DNA from: an uncultured Lachnospiraceae bacterium
GTDB lineage: Bacteria > Bacillota > Clostridia > Lachnospirales > Lachnospiraceae
Length of the DNA stretch: 64,000 nt
NCBI GenBank assembly: GCA_958402795.1
Contig: CATXUX010000015.1
Location: forward strand, 1-64,000
Direction: 5' to 3'
Below are positions 1-8,563 of the stretch, one piece after another. Under the pieces are notes generated by a model. That model was given only the letters and a program-made list of their open reading frames with translations. It searched no databases and had not been told where the DNA came from. Numbering within the stretch: position 1 is the first letter of the stretch; every line of letters starts with the position of its first letter. The position numbers and the translations under genes were made by a program.

Positions 1-29
1 TATGCTGCTTGACTCCTGAGTACTAGGTT

Positions 30-67
30 TTGAGAGAAACGACGGAAGTCAGGTATAATAGACTTCC
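30..67. other. Inverted repeat past the end of the first carboxypeptidase gene
   Basis: A 7-bp perfect inverted repeat (GGAAGTC at 44-50, GACTTCC at 61-67) lies about 70 bases past the stop of the minus-strand carboxypeptidase gene and could help end its transcript, although no clean T-run follows it. A promoter-like pair, TTGAGA at 30-35 and TATAAT at 54-59 with 18-bp spacing, is present on the plus strand, but no plus-strand gene follows until 5137. Nothing else was recognised in the first 134 bases. Confidence 0.3.
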
Positions 68-134
68 TGAAATTTCAATGAAGAAATTGAAGAAATTGTC
101 ATTTTTTTGTCAGATTCATTCGACTGTCATTCTT

Positions 135-1460
135 CTATAAAAGAAACCATTTTGCAATCTCTTTCATGCACCAGCGGACTGTACGCCCGCCAACTGCTTC
201 GGCGGTTACGATTTTGTATTCCCGGAGTACTTCGCCATCAAGCAGATACCGGATTGCGCCCACTTCTTCTCCCTTTGCGACCGGAGCGCAGAGTCCTTCC
301 GGCAGTTCGGTTTCCACGCGTACCTGCTGATCATGCCGCAGAAGTACAGACAGTCCGGAATCCGAAGTGCCGGAATGCTCTGACAATTCCTCTCCCGACG
401 GACTCCCCGCAGCCAGCGTAAGTTCTGCCGTAGAGCGTCCGCTCAGTTTGCCGCCGTCCGGTATGCCGTCTGTCACATGCACCGGCGCAAGCGAAATGTC
501 CTGCCACACGTCCTCGTAGTCGAATTCGTCCAATCCGTACTGCATCAGTATACGTGTATCCGACCACTTGTATCCTTTATGATTCGGCCATCCGCAGGCG
601 AGAAGTGCGACGATCAGCCTTTTTCCGTCTCGCTCTAATGCTCCTACATAGCAGTAGCCGGCCTTGTTTGTAAAACCAGTTTTCCCGGACAAGGCGCCTT
701 CCATCATCTGAAGAAACGCATTGTGATTCACGCATGAATACGTGTATACATTTGAACAATCTGAAAACTGATAATTCTGTGTGCGCGTAACAGCCAGAAA
801 TTCCCCGTGTTTCGGAGAATCTTGTATACAATATTTCATGATCGCCGCCAGATCCGCTGCGGTTGTGTGGTGAAATCTGTTTTCATCCTCCGCATCCAGT
901 CCGTTCGGTGTAATAAAGTAGGTATCCTCGCAACCAATTTCCGCTGCTTTTGCATTCATCATGTCTGCAAACCCTTCCACGGTTCCGCCGATATGCTCTG
1001 CGATCATTACGGCAGAATCATTGTGTGATTCCAGCATCAGAGAGTACAGCAGATCGCGAAGCAGAAATTGTCTCCCCTCTGATACGCCAAGACGGACCTC
1101 CGGCTGCGCGGCGGCGTTTGCGCTGGCAGTCACAATATCATCCATACGGCCGTATTCCAGCGCAAGGATACAGGTCATAATTTTTGTAGTGCTTGCCATT
1201 GCAAGGGGATCATGGGCGTTTTTTTCAAAAAGAAGACGTCCGCTTTTGGCGTCCATCAGAACAGCAGATGCAGCATACAGGTGATCCGGTTCTTTAACTT
1301 CTGTCTGATGATCCGGCTCATCCATGGCGTATACAGAAGGAATACTCAAAAAGGCGCTCCACAAAATGCCAAGCGCCAGGATTCCCGGCAGGATATGCCG
1401 GATTCTTTTTATGTACAGGGAAAGTAACGATTTGATTGTGTTTTTCTTTAACATAAACAT
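135..1460 (-). CDS. D-alanyl-D-alanine carboxypeptidase (PBP5/DacF family)
   Basis: A serine-type D,D-carboxypeptidase that trims the terminal D-Ala from peptidoglycan stem peptides outside the membrane. All three penicillin-binding motifs are visible: STTK (SxxK, with the catalytic serine), SHN (SxN) and KTG in SGKTGFTNKAG. A hydrophobic N-terminal segment (about residues 17-40) serves as signal or anchor, and the basic-amphipathic C-terminus (KEIAKWFLL) resembles the membrane anchor of PBP5-type enzymes. At about 440 residues it fits the family. The start is uncertain: ATG at 1460 or 1454, or TTG at 1487; none has a strong Shine-Dalgarno. It follows scpB by about 60 bases on the same strand, and a second member of the family lies at 3814-5001. 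Which of the two is the spore-specific DacF cannot be told from sequence. Confidence 0.88.
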   Translation of the reverse strand: MFMLKKNTIKSLLSLYIKRIRHILPGILALGILWSAFLSIPSVYAMDEPDHQTEVKEPDHLYAASAVLMDAKSGRLLFEKNAHDPLAMASTTKIMTCILALEYGRMDDIVTASANAAAQPEVRLGVSEGRQFLLRDLLYSLMLESHNDSAVMIAEHIGGTVEGFADMMNAKAAEIGCEDTYFITPNGLDAEDENRFHHTTAADLAAIMKYCIQDSPKHGEFLAVTRTQNYQFSDCSNVYTYSCVNHNAFLQMMEGALSGKTGFTNKAGYCYVGALERDGKRLIVALLACGWPNHKGYKWSDTRILMQYGLDEFDYEDVWQDISLAPVHVTDGIPDGGKLSGRSTAELTLAAGSPSGEELSEHSGTSDSGLSVLLRHDQQVRVETELPEGLCAPVAKGEEVGAIRYLLDGEVLREYKIVTAEAVGGRTVRWCMKEIAKWFLL

Positions 1461-1523
1461 AGGGAAACCATTTCTTGTGCTTACCAATACATATGCAGGT
1501 TTCCCCGGCGGCAGTACAGATTT

Positions 1524-2093
1524 TCAGATATCCAGCTTTAACTGCGCCTCATCTTCTGCTTCTTCTTTAAAATGTTCCATCTGTTCGTGATTCACAGTCG
1601 GAAGTTCGTCCAATGACTGCAGGCTGAATCTTCTCAGAAACTCTTCTGTCGTCCCGAACAAGATCGGATGTCCCGGTGCGTCCAGCCTGCCCACTTCTTC
1701 TGCAAGGCCATACTCCACCAGTTTGTTTACCGCATGATCCGACTTTACGCCACGGATTTTTTCAATTTCCAGCCGTGTCACAGGCTGTTTATACGCGATG
1801 ATCGATAAGGTCTCCAGCATCACGTCTGTCAGTGTATACCGTTTCGGCTGCTTTGCGATGCGGATCAGATATTCATAGGTTTCCTTTTTGGTGCACATCT
1901 GAAAGGAGTCGTCCAGTTCAATGATCCGGATTCCTCTGTTGTCTGATTCGTATTGATCCATCATCAGATGGATCAGTTTTCTTGTTGTTTCCTCATCGTG
2001 TCCGATCGCGTCCGCGATCCTGCTTAATTCCACAGAGTCTCCCATTGTAAAAAGGATCGCCTCGATGACGCCCTGCATCTTTTCTATTTCCAT
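1524..2093 (-). CDS. scpB: Segregation and condensation protein B
   Basis: ScpB binds ScpA and SMC to form the bacterial condensin that compacts and segregates the chromosome. The 189-residue protein has the winged-helix architecture typical of the family, with recognisable stretches such as EAILFTMGDSVE near the N-terminus, TLSIIAYKQPVTR around residues 92-104 and the ILFGTTEEFLRRFSL block near 145-160. The ATG at 2093 is preceded by AGGAAAGAG. It lies 17 bases downstream of scpA, the usual order in Firmicutes. Confidence 0.95.
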   Translation of the reverse strand: MEIEKMQGVIEAILFTMGDSVELSRIADAIGHDEETTRKLIHLMMDQYESDNRGIRIIELDDSFQMCTKKETYEYLIRIAKQPKRYTLTDVMLETLSIIAYKQPVTRLEIEKIRGVKSDHAVNKLVEYGLAEEVGRLDAPGHPILFGTTEEFLRRFSLQSLDELPTVNHEQMEHFKEEAEDEAQLKLDI

Positions 2094-2110
2094 CTTTTTT
2101 CTTCTCTTTC

Positions 2111-2854
2111 CTATAACTGGGATTCAATAAAAATCTCGCCGCAGATTTCCTCCTGGGCCACACGGATCGTTCCGGCTTTCATCATCTCAAGAATGGCCAG
2201 GAATGTGACGACGATATGCATTCTGCTGCCCTGCTCTTCAAGGAGCTGCCGGAACGTAAACCGCTTGTGCCCTCTTGCGTACTCTTCCACATAGATCATT
2301 TTGTCAGGCAGCGGGACTTCTTCCTTTTCAATCTTTCCGAACTTGCTTCTGACCGGGTCAATCTTGTCCTCCCGGCGTTTCATCACATCCCGGAATACAC
2401 TCTTTAATTTCTGAAGGGTAAGATCTCCGAGCAGCTCGTCCAGATTTACCGGTTCCTCGTATTCCTGTACTTCCACGGGAACCGACGGACTCCGGTACAG
2501 GACGCCCTGCGCGTTCTGCTCACGGTTTTTCAGCTCGTAGGACATGTATTTATACAGCTTGTATTCCAAAAGCTGCTCGACCAGTTCCCGGCGCGGATCT
2601 TCCTCTTCTCCGTCTTCATTGACTTCTTTCGGCAGCAGCATCCGGCATTTGATGTCCAGAAGCGTTGCCGCCATCAGCAGAAATTCGCTCATGACGTTCA
2701 GATCTTCTGTCTCCATCTGCCGGATATAATCCATATACTGATTGGTGATTTCTACGATGGGAATATCATAGATATCGACCTTGTTTTTCTCGATCAGGTG
2801 CAGCAGAAGATCCAGCGGGCCTTCAAACACTTCTAATTTTACAGGGATTCCCAT
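2111..2854 (-). CDS. scpA: Segregation and condensation protein A
   Basis: ScpA is the kleisin subunit that bridges the SMC heads in condensin. The N-terminus carries the family hallmark LEVFEGPLDLLLHLIEKNK, followed by IPIVEITNQYMDYI. An acidic linker (around residues 80-90) and a C-terminal winged helix (to residue 247) follow. The ATG at 2854 has the Shine-Dalgarno GAAGGAG at good spacing. The gene overlaps the end of the metallophosphoesterase gene by 16 bases and is followed directly by scpB, so the three are probably translated from one transcript. Confidence 0.95.
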   Translation of the reverse strand: MGIPVKLEVFEGPLDLLLHLIEKNKVDIYDIPIVEITNQYMDYIRQMETEDLNVMSEFLLMAATLLDIKCRMLLPKEVNEDGEEEDPRRELVEQLLEYKLYKYMSYELKNREQNAQGVLYRSPSVPVEVQEYEEPVNLDELLGDLTLQKLKSVFRDVMKRREDKIDPVRSKFGKIEKEEVPLPDKMIYVEEYARGHKRFTFRQLLEEQGSRMHIVVTFLAILEMMKAGTIRVAQEEICGEIFIESQL

Positions 2855-3738
2855 GACTGTTTCTTTGCTCCTTCCAGTTCCAGTACGATCAGCTCGGCGG
2901 GGTTAAACAGACGCAGATTGATCGTATGCGTGCCAAGTCCCCGGCTCACCACCACATATCTGCCGTCTTCCTTTCGCATCTCCGACGCATATTTCGGGAA
3001 CAGATGGAACTGTGGCGAGATTACAGTCCTGCCGCCCGGCAGGCAGATCAGTCCGCCGTGGAGATGGCCGGACAGTATGATGTCTGCGCCCCATTCCAGA
3101 CATTCCTCTGTATAGAGCGGGTTGTGCGAAAGCAAGATCTCTTCCTTCGTTTCATCAGCAGTGCCGATCCGCCTGGTAATATCCGATTGTCTGACGATCA
3201 CCCGTTTTGTTTTATCATAAGTCTTCATGGGCAGTTCCAGTCCCGTGAGCCGAAGCTCTTCCCCGTTTTTTAAAGTTACCGTGGCGCTTTCGTTTTCCAG
3301 AAAGCTGGCGCCTGATCGTTCCAGTCTGCTCTTATACCGCTGATACGTATCCCCGTGTTTATCTGTATTCTCCCGGATCTGCTGTTCGTGATTCCCATTG
3401 GCACAGTATACCGGGGCGATCGGGCAGAGACGCTCGATAAATGTAGCGGCAGGTTCATAAACCGCTTTTTGAGAGGCATTTACCAGTGTATCTCCGCCGA
3501 TCAGGATCAAGTCCGGTTTTTCTTTCCTGACAGCGTCAACCAGTGGATCGTTGTTCGTCCCGTATATATGATTATGAAGGTCGCTGATAAATATCACGTT
3601 TGCCTTCGCTGCATCTGCCTTCCACTTCCGGCACGAGATCCGATAACGTGTCACCCGAAATGTGTGCAATTCACGGTAAATCTCGGCAAGCGGAAGAATG
3701 CATACCGGTATACAATACCCGATGATCTGTTTTAACAT
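2839..3738 (-). CDS. Membrane-anchored metallophosphoesterase (YkuE/YaeI-like)
   Basis: A calcineurin-like metallophosphoesterase. Metal-binding motifs appear in order: ISDLHNH (DxH), GGDTL (GD), GNHEQ (GNHE), SHNPL and GHLHGG. One hydrophobic segment at the N-terminus (IIGYCIPVCILPLAEIY) should tether it to the membrane. The order and length match the YkuE/YaeI group, whose characterised members act on lipid-type phosphoesters; the substrate here is unknown. The frame is open back to a TTG at 3780 without a Shine-Dalgarno; the ATG at 3738, preceded by AGGGACGGG, is preferred. Its 3' end overlaps scpA. Confidence 0.85.
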   Translation of the reverse strand: MLKQIIGYCIPVCILPLAEIYRELHTFRVTRYRISCRKWKADAAKANVIFISDLHNHIYGTNNDPLVDAVRKEKPDLILIGGDTLVNASQKAVYEPAATFIERLCPIAPVYCANGNHEQQIRENTDKHGDTYQRYKSRLERSGASFLENESATVTLKNGEELRLTGLELPMKTYDKTKRVIVRQSDITRRIGTADETKEEILLSHNPLYTEECLEWGADIILSGHLHGGLICLPGGRTVISPQFHLFPKYASEMRKEDGRYVVVSRGLGTHTINLRLFNPAELIVLELEGAKKQSWESL

Positions 3739-3813
3739 ACCCGTCCCTATATCTTTCTTTGTGCTCTTCCATTGTTTCAACGGTATTTATCTTAACATCT
3801 TTTTACAGGAAAT

Positions 3814-5001
3814 TCAACAATGGAATCGTTCCAGTATCTTTTTCAGATAATCCAGATAACCCGCTTTTTCAATGGCATCCACCGCGATAATGTCAACAGA
3901 GCCGATTTCGGCTCCATTCAGTTCATAGACCAGCTTTCCGATCGTCTGCTCTTTTTGCACCGGAGCATCCAGCGCTTCGGCAAGTTCCACCCGGCGTGTG
4001 ATCCCGGACAGATCCGCGCCTGTGGTGTCCAGATATGAAAACGGCGCGCTGTACGCACAGTCAACGGTATCCTGCACGCCTCCCTTTACCTCGACCGCAC
4101 TTAATTCGGGCGGCTCTGTGTCCTCATAAAGCTGGCATTTCCCGAATCCATAGTTTAAAAGCGTTGTTGCGTCTTTGAACCGTGTCTTGGAATCTTCTGC
4201 AGCCATGATCACAGCGATCAGCTCAATGTCATTTTTCTTTGCAGTTGCAGAAACACAGAATTTGGCGAGTCCTGTGGATCCGGTTTTCAGGCCTGTCGCA
4301 TATTCATACTGCCGGATCAGTTTATTTGTATTTGTCAGTCCGAATTCACTGGTTCCGTTCCTGGTCGTATGTGTAATATTTTCCATCCATATCGTACAGT
4401 AGTCATGAATCTGGGGGTATTTTGTGATTAGTTCTCTGGACATCAGCGCGATATCCCGCGCGCTCGTCTCGTGTCCGTCTGTATCGAGTCCGTTGCAGTT
4501 TACAAAATTTGTATGTTCCATTCCCAGACCCTTTGCCCGCTCATTCATCTGACGGACAAATTCCTCTTCGCTGCCAGATATATATTCGGACATTGCCACA
4601 CAGGCATCGTTCGCGCTGGCTACGGAAATACATTTCAGCATCGTGTCCACCGTCTGTGTCTCTCCCGGTTCCAGAAACACCTGGGAGCCGCCCATTGACG
4701 CTGCATACTCCGATACCGTAACCTCATCCGTCAGGCTGATCTTTCCTGCATCCAGCGCGTCAAAGATCAAAAGCATCGTCATGATTTTGGTTACACTTGC
4801 CGGGGGACGCGGGGTATCGGCGTCCTTTTCGTAAATCACAGTTCCGGTAGAAGCCTCCATAAGAACCGCGGAGGGTGCACTGATCTCCGGTCCTGTATCT
4901 TGCTCATCCTGCAGGTCTTCTGCCCTCACAGCAGACACCGGCGCTGCAGACAGCAGGCAGACGGTCACAATACTGAGCACCAGTGCAAGAAATTTCTTCA
5001 T
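3814..5001 (-). CDS. dacF: D-alanyl-D-alanine carboxypeptidase (DacF/PBP5-like)
   Basis: A second D,D-carboxypeptidase, 395 residues. It has a classic signal peptide (MKKFLALVLSIVTVCLLSA, cleavage near the Ala-rich stretch before residue 30), SVTK (SxxK), SAN (SxN) and KTGSTG motifs, a C-terminal beta-rich domain and an amphipathic C-terminal anchor (YLDYLKKILERF). The start at 5001 has GAAGGAGTT upstream. The order dac-like gene, metallophosphoesterase, scpA, scpB, dac-like gene is contiguous on the minus strand. The dacF name rests on family likeness and proximity to scpAB; the paralogue at 135-1460 is an equal candidate. Confidence 0.88.
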   Translation of the reverse strand: MKKFLALVLSIVTVCLLSAAPVSAVRAEDLQDEQDTGPEISAPSAVLMEASTGTVIYEKDADTPRPPASVTKIMTMLLIFDALDAGKISLTDEVTVSEYAASMGGSQVFLEPGETQTVDTMLKCISVASANDACVAMSEYISGSEEEFVRQMNERAKGLGMEHTNFVNCNGLDTDGHETSARDIALMSRELITKYPQIHDYCTIWMENITHTTRNGTSEFGLTNTNKLIRQYEYATGLKTGSTGLAKFCVSATAKKNDIELIAVIMAAEDSKTRFKDATTLLNYGFGKCQLYEDTEPPELSAVEVKGGVQDTVDCAYSAPFSYLDTTGADLSGITRRVELAEALDAPVQKEQTIGKLVYELNGAEIGSVDIIAVDAIEKAGYLDYLKKILERFHC

Positions 5002-5069
5002 AGATAACTCCTTCGCCCATATCTTCTGTTACCAATATAGTATTCCTTTGCAGAAAATATGCGTTTCCC

Positions 5070-5098
5070 TTGATTTTTTTTACACGATGCCGTAAAAT
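5070..5098 (+). promoter_or_regulatory. Sigma-A-type promoter for the J-domain gene
   Basis: TTGATT at 5070-5075 and TAAAAT at 5093-5098 are spaced by 17 bp, 38 bases upstream of the J-domain start codon. It sits in the divergent region between the dacF-like gene and the J-domain gene. Confidence 0.5.
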
Positions 5099-5136
5099 AC
5101 TGGCAGGGAGAGTGATGAATGAATAAGGAGGGACTT

Positions 5137-5841
5137 ATGTCATTTCGTACATATTATCAGATTCTCGGGGTATCGAGAGACGCTACGACAGAAGAGATCA
5201 CGGCCGCGAAAAATGCGCTGGCAAAAGTATACCATCCGGACGCTAATATGAGCAGCGGAGTCGACACCACTTCTCATATGCAGGAGATTCTGGAAGCATA
5301 CCGGGTTCTGTCGAATCCGGAAAAGCGAAGAAAGTATGATCTGGAACTGGGCGGCGGAAAGCAGCGGGTATTCCGCACCTTTAAAGTTGGGGAAGAAACC
5401 GATGCAGACGAGCCGGATTCCTTTGTTGTATACTGGAATGCAGGCAATGCATTATACGAGATTGTTACCCGCAGCGTAAGGCTCTGGCAACGCGAATCCA
5501 GGAGAAAGGGATTCTCTGTTAAGATTCTTGAAAAACTCGGGAAACAGACTTCCAGTGAAAAGATGCTGAATGAAGAGTTGAGTAATCTTGCCCTGCAGGC
5601 GCTTCAGCATATCACGACGTTAAAGACAGCCGGCATTCCCATGGACTACTGGATCCCGGAGGCGATGAACTGGATGCTGATCCAGTGGGGACAGACGCCC
5701 GGAACGGACTGTGCAACGCTGATCGCCCGGTATGAGGCATACGTCAATAAGAACAAGTCCGGATCCGAAAAGGCAAAACTTCGGACAGAAGCAAAGCAAT
5801 TTCATAATCATTTAAAAAAACTGCTGACCTATGCGCTGTAA
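5137..5841 (+). CDS. J-domain (DnaJ-like) protein
   Basis: The N-terminal 65 residues are a J-domain (YYQILGVSRDATTEEI, then the diagnostic HPD in KVYHPDANM, then AYRVLSNPEKRRKYD). J-domains stimulate the ATPase of DnaK/Hsp70 and deliver clients. There is no Gly/Phe region and no zinc-finger domain, so it is not the housekeeping DnaJ. The remaining 165 residues are mostly helical with no recognised domain. The ATG at 5137 is chosen because AAGGAGG lies just upstream; an in-frame ATG at 5119 would put that Shine-Dalgarno inside the gene. It is a single-gene transcript, with its own promoter and a strong terminator. Confidence 0.85.
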   Translation: MSFRTYYQILGVSRDATTEEITAAKNALAKVYHPDANMSSGVDTTSHMQEILEAYRVLSNPEKRRKYDLELGGGKQRVFRTFKVGEETDADEPDSFVVYWNAGNALYEIVTRSVRLWQRESRRKGFSVKILEKLGKQTSSEKMLNEELSNLALQALQHITTLKTAGIPMDYWIPEAMNWMLIQWGQTPGTDCATLIARYEAYVNKNKSGSEKAKLRTEAKQFHNHLKKLLTYAL

Positions 5842-5868
5842 AACGCCGGGCCGGCAGTTTGTTTTTTA
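5841..5868 (+). terminator. Rho-independent terminator of the J-domain gene
   Basis: The hairpin AAACGCCGG/CCGGCAGTTT (5841-5860) starts at the stop codon and is followed by a T-run (GTTTTTTAG). Confidence 0.8.
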
Positions 5869-5869
5869 G

Positions 5870-5933
5870 TTACGATTCACAGCCGATTTGGAATCCGCCA
5901 TATGCATGTTGGCGAGGCGACTGTGAATCGTAA
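5870..5933. repeat. 13-bp inverted repeat with nested stem between convergent genes
   Basis: TTACGATTCACAG at 5870-5882 is perfectly matched by CTGTGAATCGTAA at 5921-5933. Inside the 38-base loop is a second short stem, CGCCA (5896-5900) with TGGCG (5910-5914). It fills the space between the J-domain gene and the convergent ATPase gene. It lacks a T-run directly after the stem, so it is not a textbook terminator for the ATPase transcript. Confidence 0.7.
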
Positions 5934-5938
5934 TTTTC

Positions 5939-8374
5939 TCATTCTTCCGTAGACCGTCCGCGAAGCCGCAGATAGTAAAACCGGCACTTTTCCACCACAA
6001 TACACAGGAACCGGAAAACCGATTCGGTTGCGATAGAAAATACAAGGAACAGCATGATACATTGCGTTGACATTCCCGACATTGCAAACAACTGGTTCAG
6101 GTATATACTGCAGAACAGCAGTCCTGCTATGCAGAGCACAATGACAGCCACGCGCATTCGATTCATCGGTGCGCTGATCTTGTACAGGAGCATGAACCCG
6201 ACAATGGCAAGCAGGATCGTCGACGCCGTTGCGATCTCTTCCGAAGATACCCCGAACACCTCGCCGAATACAACGAGCGCACCCACGGCAAACGCATCTG
6301 TCAGTCCGCCGGGAAGTGCTTTCAGGAGAACATTTGTCATGAAATGCCCCTTGATAATGTTCTTATTGGGTTCCATCGCAAGCAGGAATCCCGGGATGCC
6401 GATCGTAAATGCACTGATGAGCGAAACCTGGGAAGGTTCCAGCGGGTACGTGAATCCGGTCGTGATCGAGAACAGCGACATCAGGAAGGAGAATATGTTT
6501 TTCACAAGGAACAGACTCGCTGAACGCTGTACATTATTTACTACTCTCCTGCCTTCCATTACGACTTCCGGCATACGGGAAAAATCCGATTCCAGAAGCA
6601 CGACCTGCGCTGCCTGCGCCGCCGCTTCACTTCCGGACGCCATCGCAACGCTGCAGTCCGCGTCCTTTAACGCCAGCACATCGTTGACGCCGTCTCCGGT
6701 CATTGCTACAGTTCTGCCCTCATCCTGCAGAATCTGTACAAACTGCCGTTTCTGATCCGGCGTCACCCGGCCGAATACCGTATGTTCCAGAACAGCCTTG
6801 CGGATTTCGTCTTCTGTATGCAGCGTGGAAGCATCCACATACTTCTCTGCCCCGGGAATCCCGGCTTCTGCTGCCACATGGGATACCGTGACCGGATTAT
6901 CTCCGGAAATGACCTTGACTTCCACTCCCTGCTCGGCAAAGTACCGGAACGTTTCCTTTGCGGCCGGGCGGACCGGGTTCTCCAGCGTCACATACCCGAT
7001 CGGCACGATCCCTTTCTTAAGCGCTTTCCCGTCCGGTTCTTCATCATATGTGCCAAATACAAGGACACGCAGTCCTTTTGAGGCGTATTCTTCAATCGCC
7101 TCTTTATGATCGTCATATTTTTCTTTTAATACAAATTCCGGCGCTCCAAGCACATACGAAACATCGTCGAATGTTACACTGCTGTATTTTGCCGTCGAGG
7201 AGAACCCTGTTTTTGCAGTCGCTTCTTTCCCCGAAGAGACCTGAAAATGCTTCTTGATTGCTTCCATGGTGGCATTGTCATTGTCCATTGCCGCGGCAAA
7301 ATCACCGAGCAGGATGCTGATCGGAGCCATCGTTTCCGCATCGTACTCTTCTGTTACCGTCACGTCCCGTACCTGCATGGATGGATCCGTGATCGTTCCT
7401 GTCTTGTCCACACAGAGTACGTCAACCCGGGCCAGCGTTTCGATACTCTTCATATCATGTAAGAGCACCTTTTTTTTCGCCAGCCGCATGGAACTGACTG
7501 CCAGAGCAATGCTGGCAAGCAGATACAGACCCTCCGGTATCATGCCGATCACTGCGGCAACCATGGAAGTAATACTACTTTGGAACGTCTCGCCCTGTTC
7601 AAAAAATGCACGGACAAACAGAACAATTCCGATCGGGATGATCGCGATTCCCACCACCTGAACCAGTCGGTTCAGAGAGCGGATCATCTCCGACTGTTCA
7701 CCTCCCTGCATTTCCTTTGCCTGAAGGGTCAGTTTGGAGATATAGGAGTCTTCTCCGACCTTGTCCAGTCTTGCGTGGCACTGTCCGGATACGACAAAAC
7801 TGCCGGACATCAGCATATCTCCTTTTTTCTTGGTGATCTCATCCGATTCACCGGTCAGAAGAGATTCGTTGACCTGTACTGTTCCGGCACAGACCTCTGC
7901 GTCCGCGCAGATCTGATCGCCGGCTTTAAAAATGACGATATCATCAATCACCAGCTCCTCCGCGTCGATGCTGACAACCTCAGAATCACGAACTACATCC
8001 GCGTGCGGAACATTCAGCATCGAAAGATCATCCAGCACTTTCTTCGCGCGAAGCTCCTGAACAATTCCGATCAGCGTATTCGCGATGACAACGACCAGAA
8101 ATGTCAGGTCACGAAACGAACCGGCAAGACAGACTAAAAGCGCCAGTATAAGAAAGATCAGGTTAAAATAAGTAAAGACATTTTCATGGATAATGTCCTT
8201 CGTCGTCTTGGAAGAGGAATCCACCGTCCGGTTCACCCAGCCATGCAGCCGGTGTTCCTGCACCTGCTGTGCACTTAGGCCTGTCCGGTAATCCGGACGG
8301 TACCGGGTTGTCGCGATCCTGCGGTCTTTGTGTTCTTCAGGCTGTTTTTCTTTTCTTACAATTTTTTTGCTCAT
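5939..8374 (-). CDS. P-type cation-translocating ATPase (CtpE-like)
   Basis: An 811-residue P-type ATPase that couples ATP hydrolysis to cation transport across the membrane. Visible motifs: TGES in the actuator domain (about residue 175), IPEGL in a membrane helix (about 281), the phosphorylation motif DKTGT (about 325), and TGDGVND in the hinge. About ten membrane segments are arranged as two N-terminal, two central and a C-terminal block. There is no heavy-metal CPx motif and no N-terminal metal-binding domain. The overall pattern fits the calcium-type CtpE group, but ion specificity is inferred only. It is divergent from murT and convergent with the J-domain gene. Confidence 0.88.
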   Translation of the reverse strand: MSKKIVRKEKQPEEHKDRRIATTRYRPDYRTGLSAQQVQEHRLHGWVNRTVDSSSKTTKDIIHENVFTYFNLIFLILALLVCLAGSFRDLTFLVVVIANTLIGIVQELRAKKVLDDLSMLNVPHADVVRDSEVVSIDAEELVIDDIVIFKAGDQICADAEVCAGTVQVNESLLTGESDEITKKKGDMLMSGSFVVSGQCHARLDKVGEDSYISKLTLQAKEMQGGEQSEMIRSLNRLVQVVGIAIIPIGIVLFVRAFFEQGETFQSSITSMVAAVIGMIPEGLYLLASIALAVSSMRLAKKKVLLHDMKSIETLARVDVLCVDKTGTITDPSMQVRDVTVTEEYDAETMAPISILLGDFAAAMDNDNATMEAIKKHFQVSSGKEATAKTGFSSTAKYSSVTFDDVSYVLGAPEFVLKEKYDDHKEAIEEYASKGLRVLVFGTYDEEPDGKALKKGIVPIGYVTLENPVRPAAKETFRYFAEQGVEVKVISGDNPVTVSHVAAEAGIPGAEKYVDASTLHTEDEIRKAVLEHTVFGRVTPDQKRQFVQILQDEGRTVAMTGDGVNDVLALKDADCSVAMASGSEAAAQAAQVVLLESDFSRMPEVVMEGRRVVNNVQRSASLFLVKNIFSFLMSLFSITTGFTYPLEPSQVSLISAFTIGIPGFLLAMEPNKNIIKGHFMTNVLLKALPGGLTDAFAVGALVVFGEVFGVSSEEIATASTILLAIVGFMLLYKISAPMNRMRVAVIVLCIAGLLFCSIYLNQLFAMSGMSTQCIMLFLVFSIATESVFRFLCIVVEKCRFYYLRLRGRSTEE

Positions 8375-8498
8375 ATGGTCAGTATCCTTTTTTATTTCTG
8401 GTTTGATAGTCTCGTATTTCTTAACTCGTTTATTGTAACATAATTCTCTTATTTTTCCAGTACATTCATAAATTGTTTAGAAATTCTTATCGAATTTC

Positions 8499-8527
8499 TT
8501 GTTTTCTTGCCATGTATCACGTATAAT
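8499..8527 (+). promoter_or_regulatory. Sigma-A-type promoter of murT-gatD
   Basis: TTGTTT (8499-8504) and TATAAT (8522-8527) with 17-bp spacing lie 37 bases before the murT start codon. Confidence 0.6.
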
Positions 8528-8563
8528 AAAACCGCTTACAAAATAATGAGAGAGTGAGAAATT

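Noticed and set aside
30..59. Plus-strand promoter TTGAGA-18-TATAAT
   Set aside because: No plus-strand gene follows for about 5 kb; the -10 lies in the loop of an inverted repeat. Treated as chance, though a small RNA cannot be excluded.
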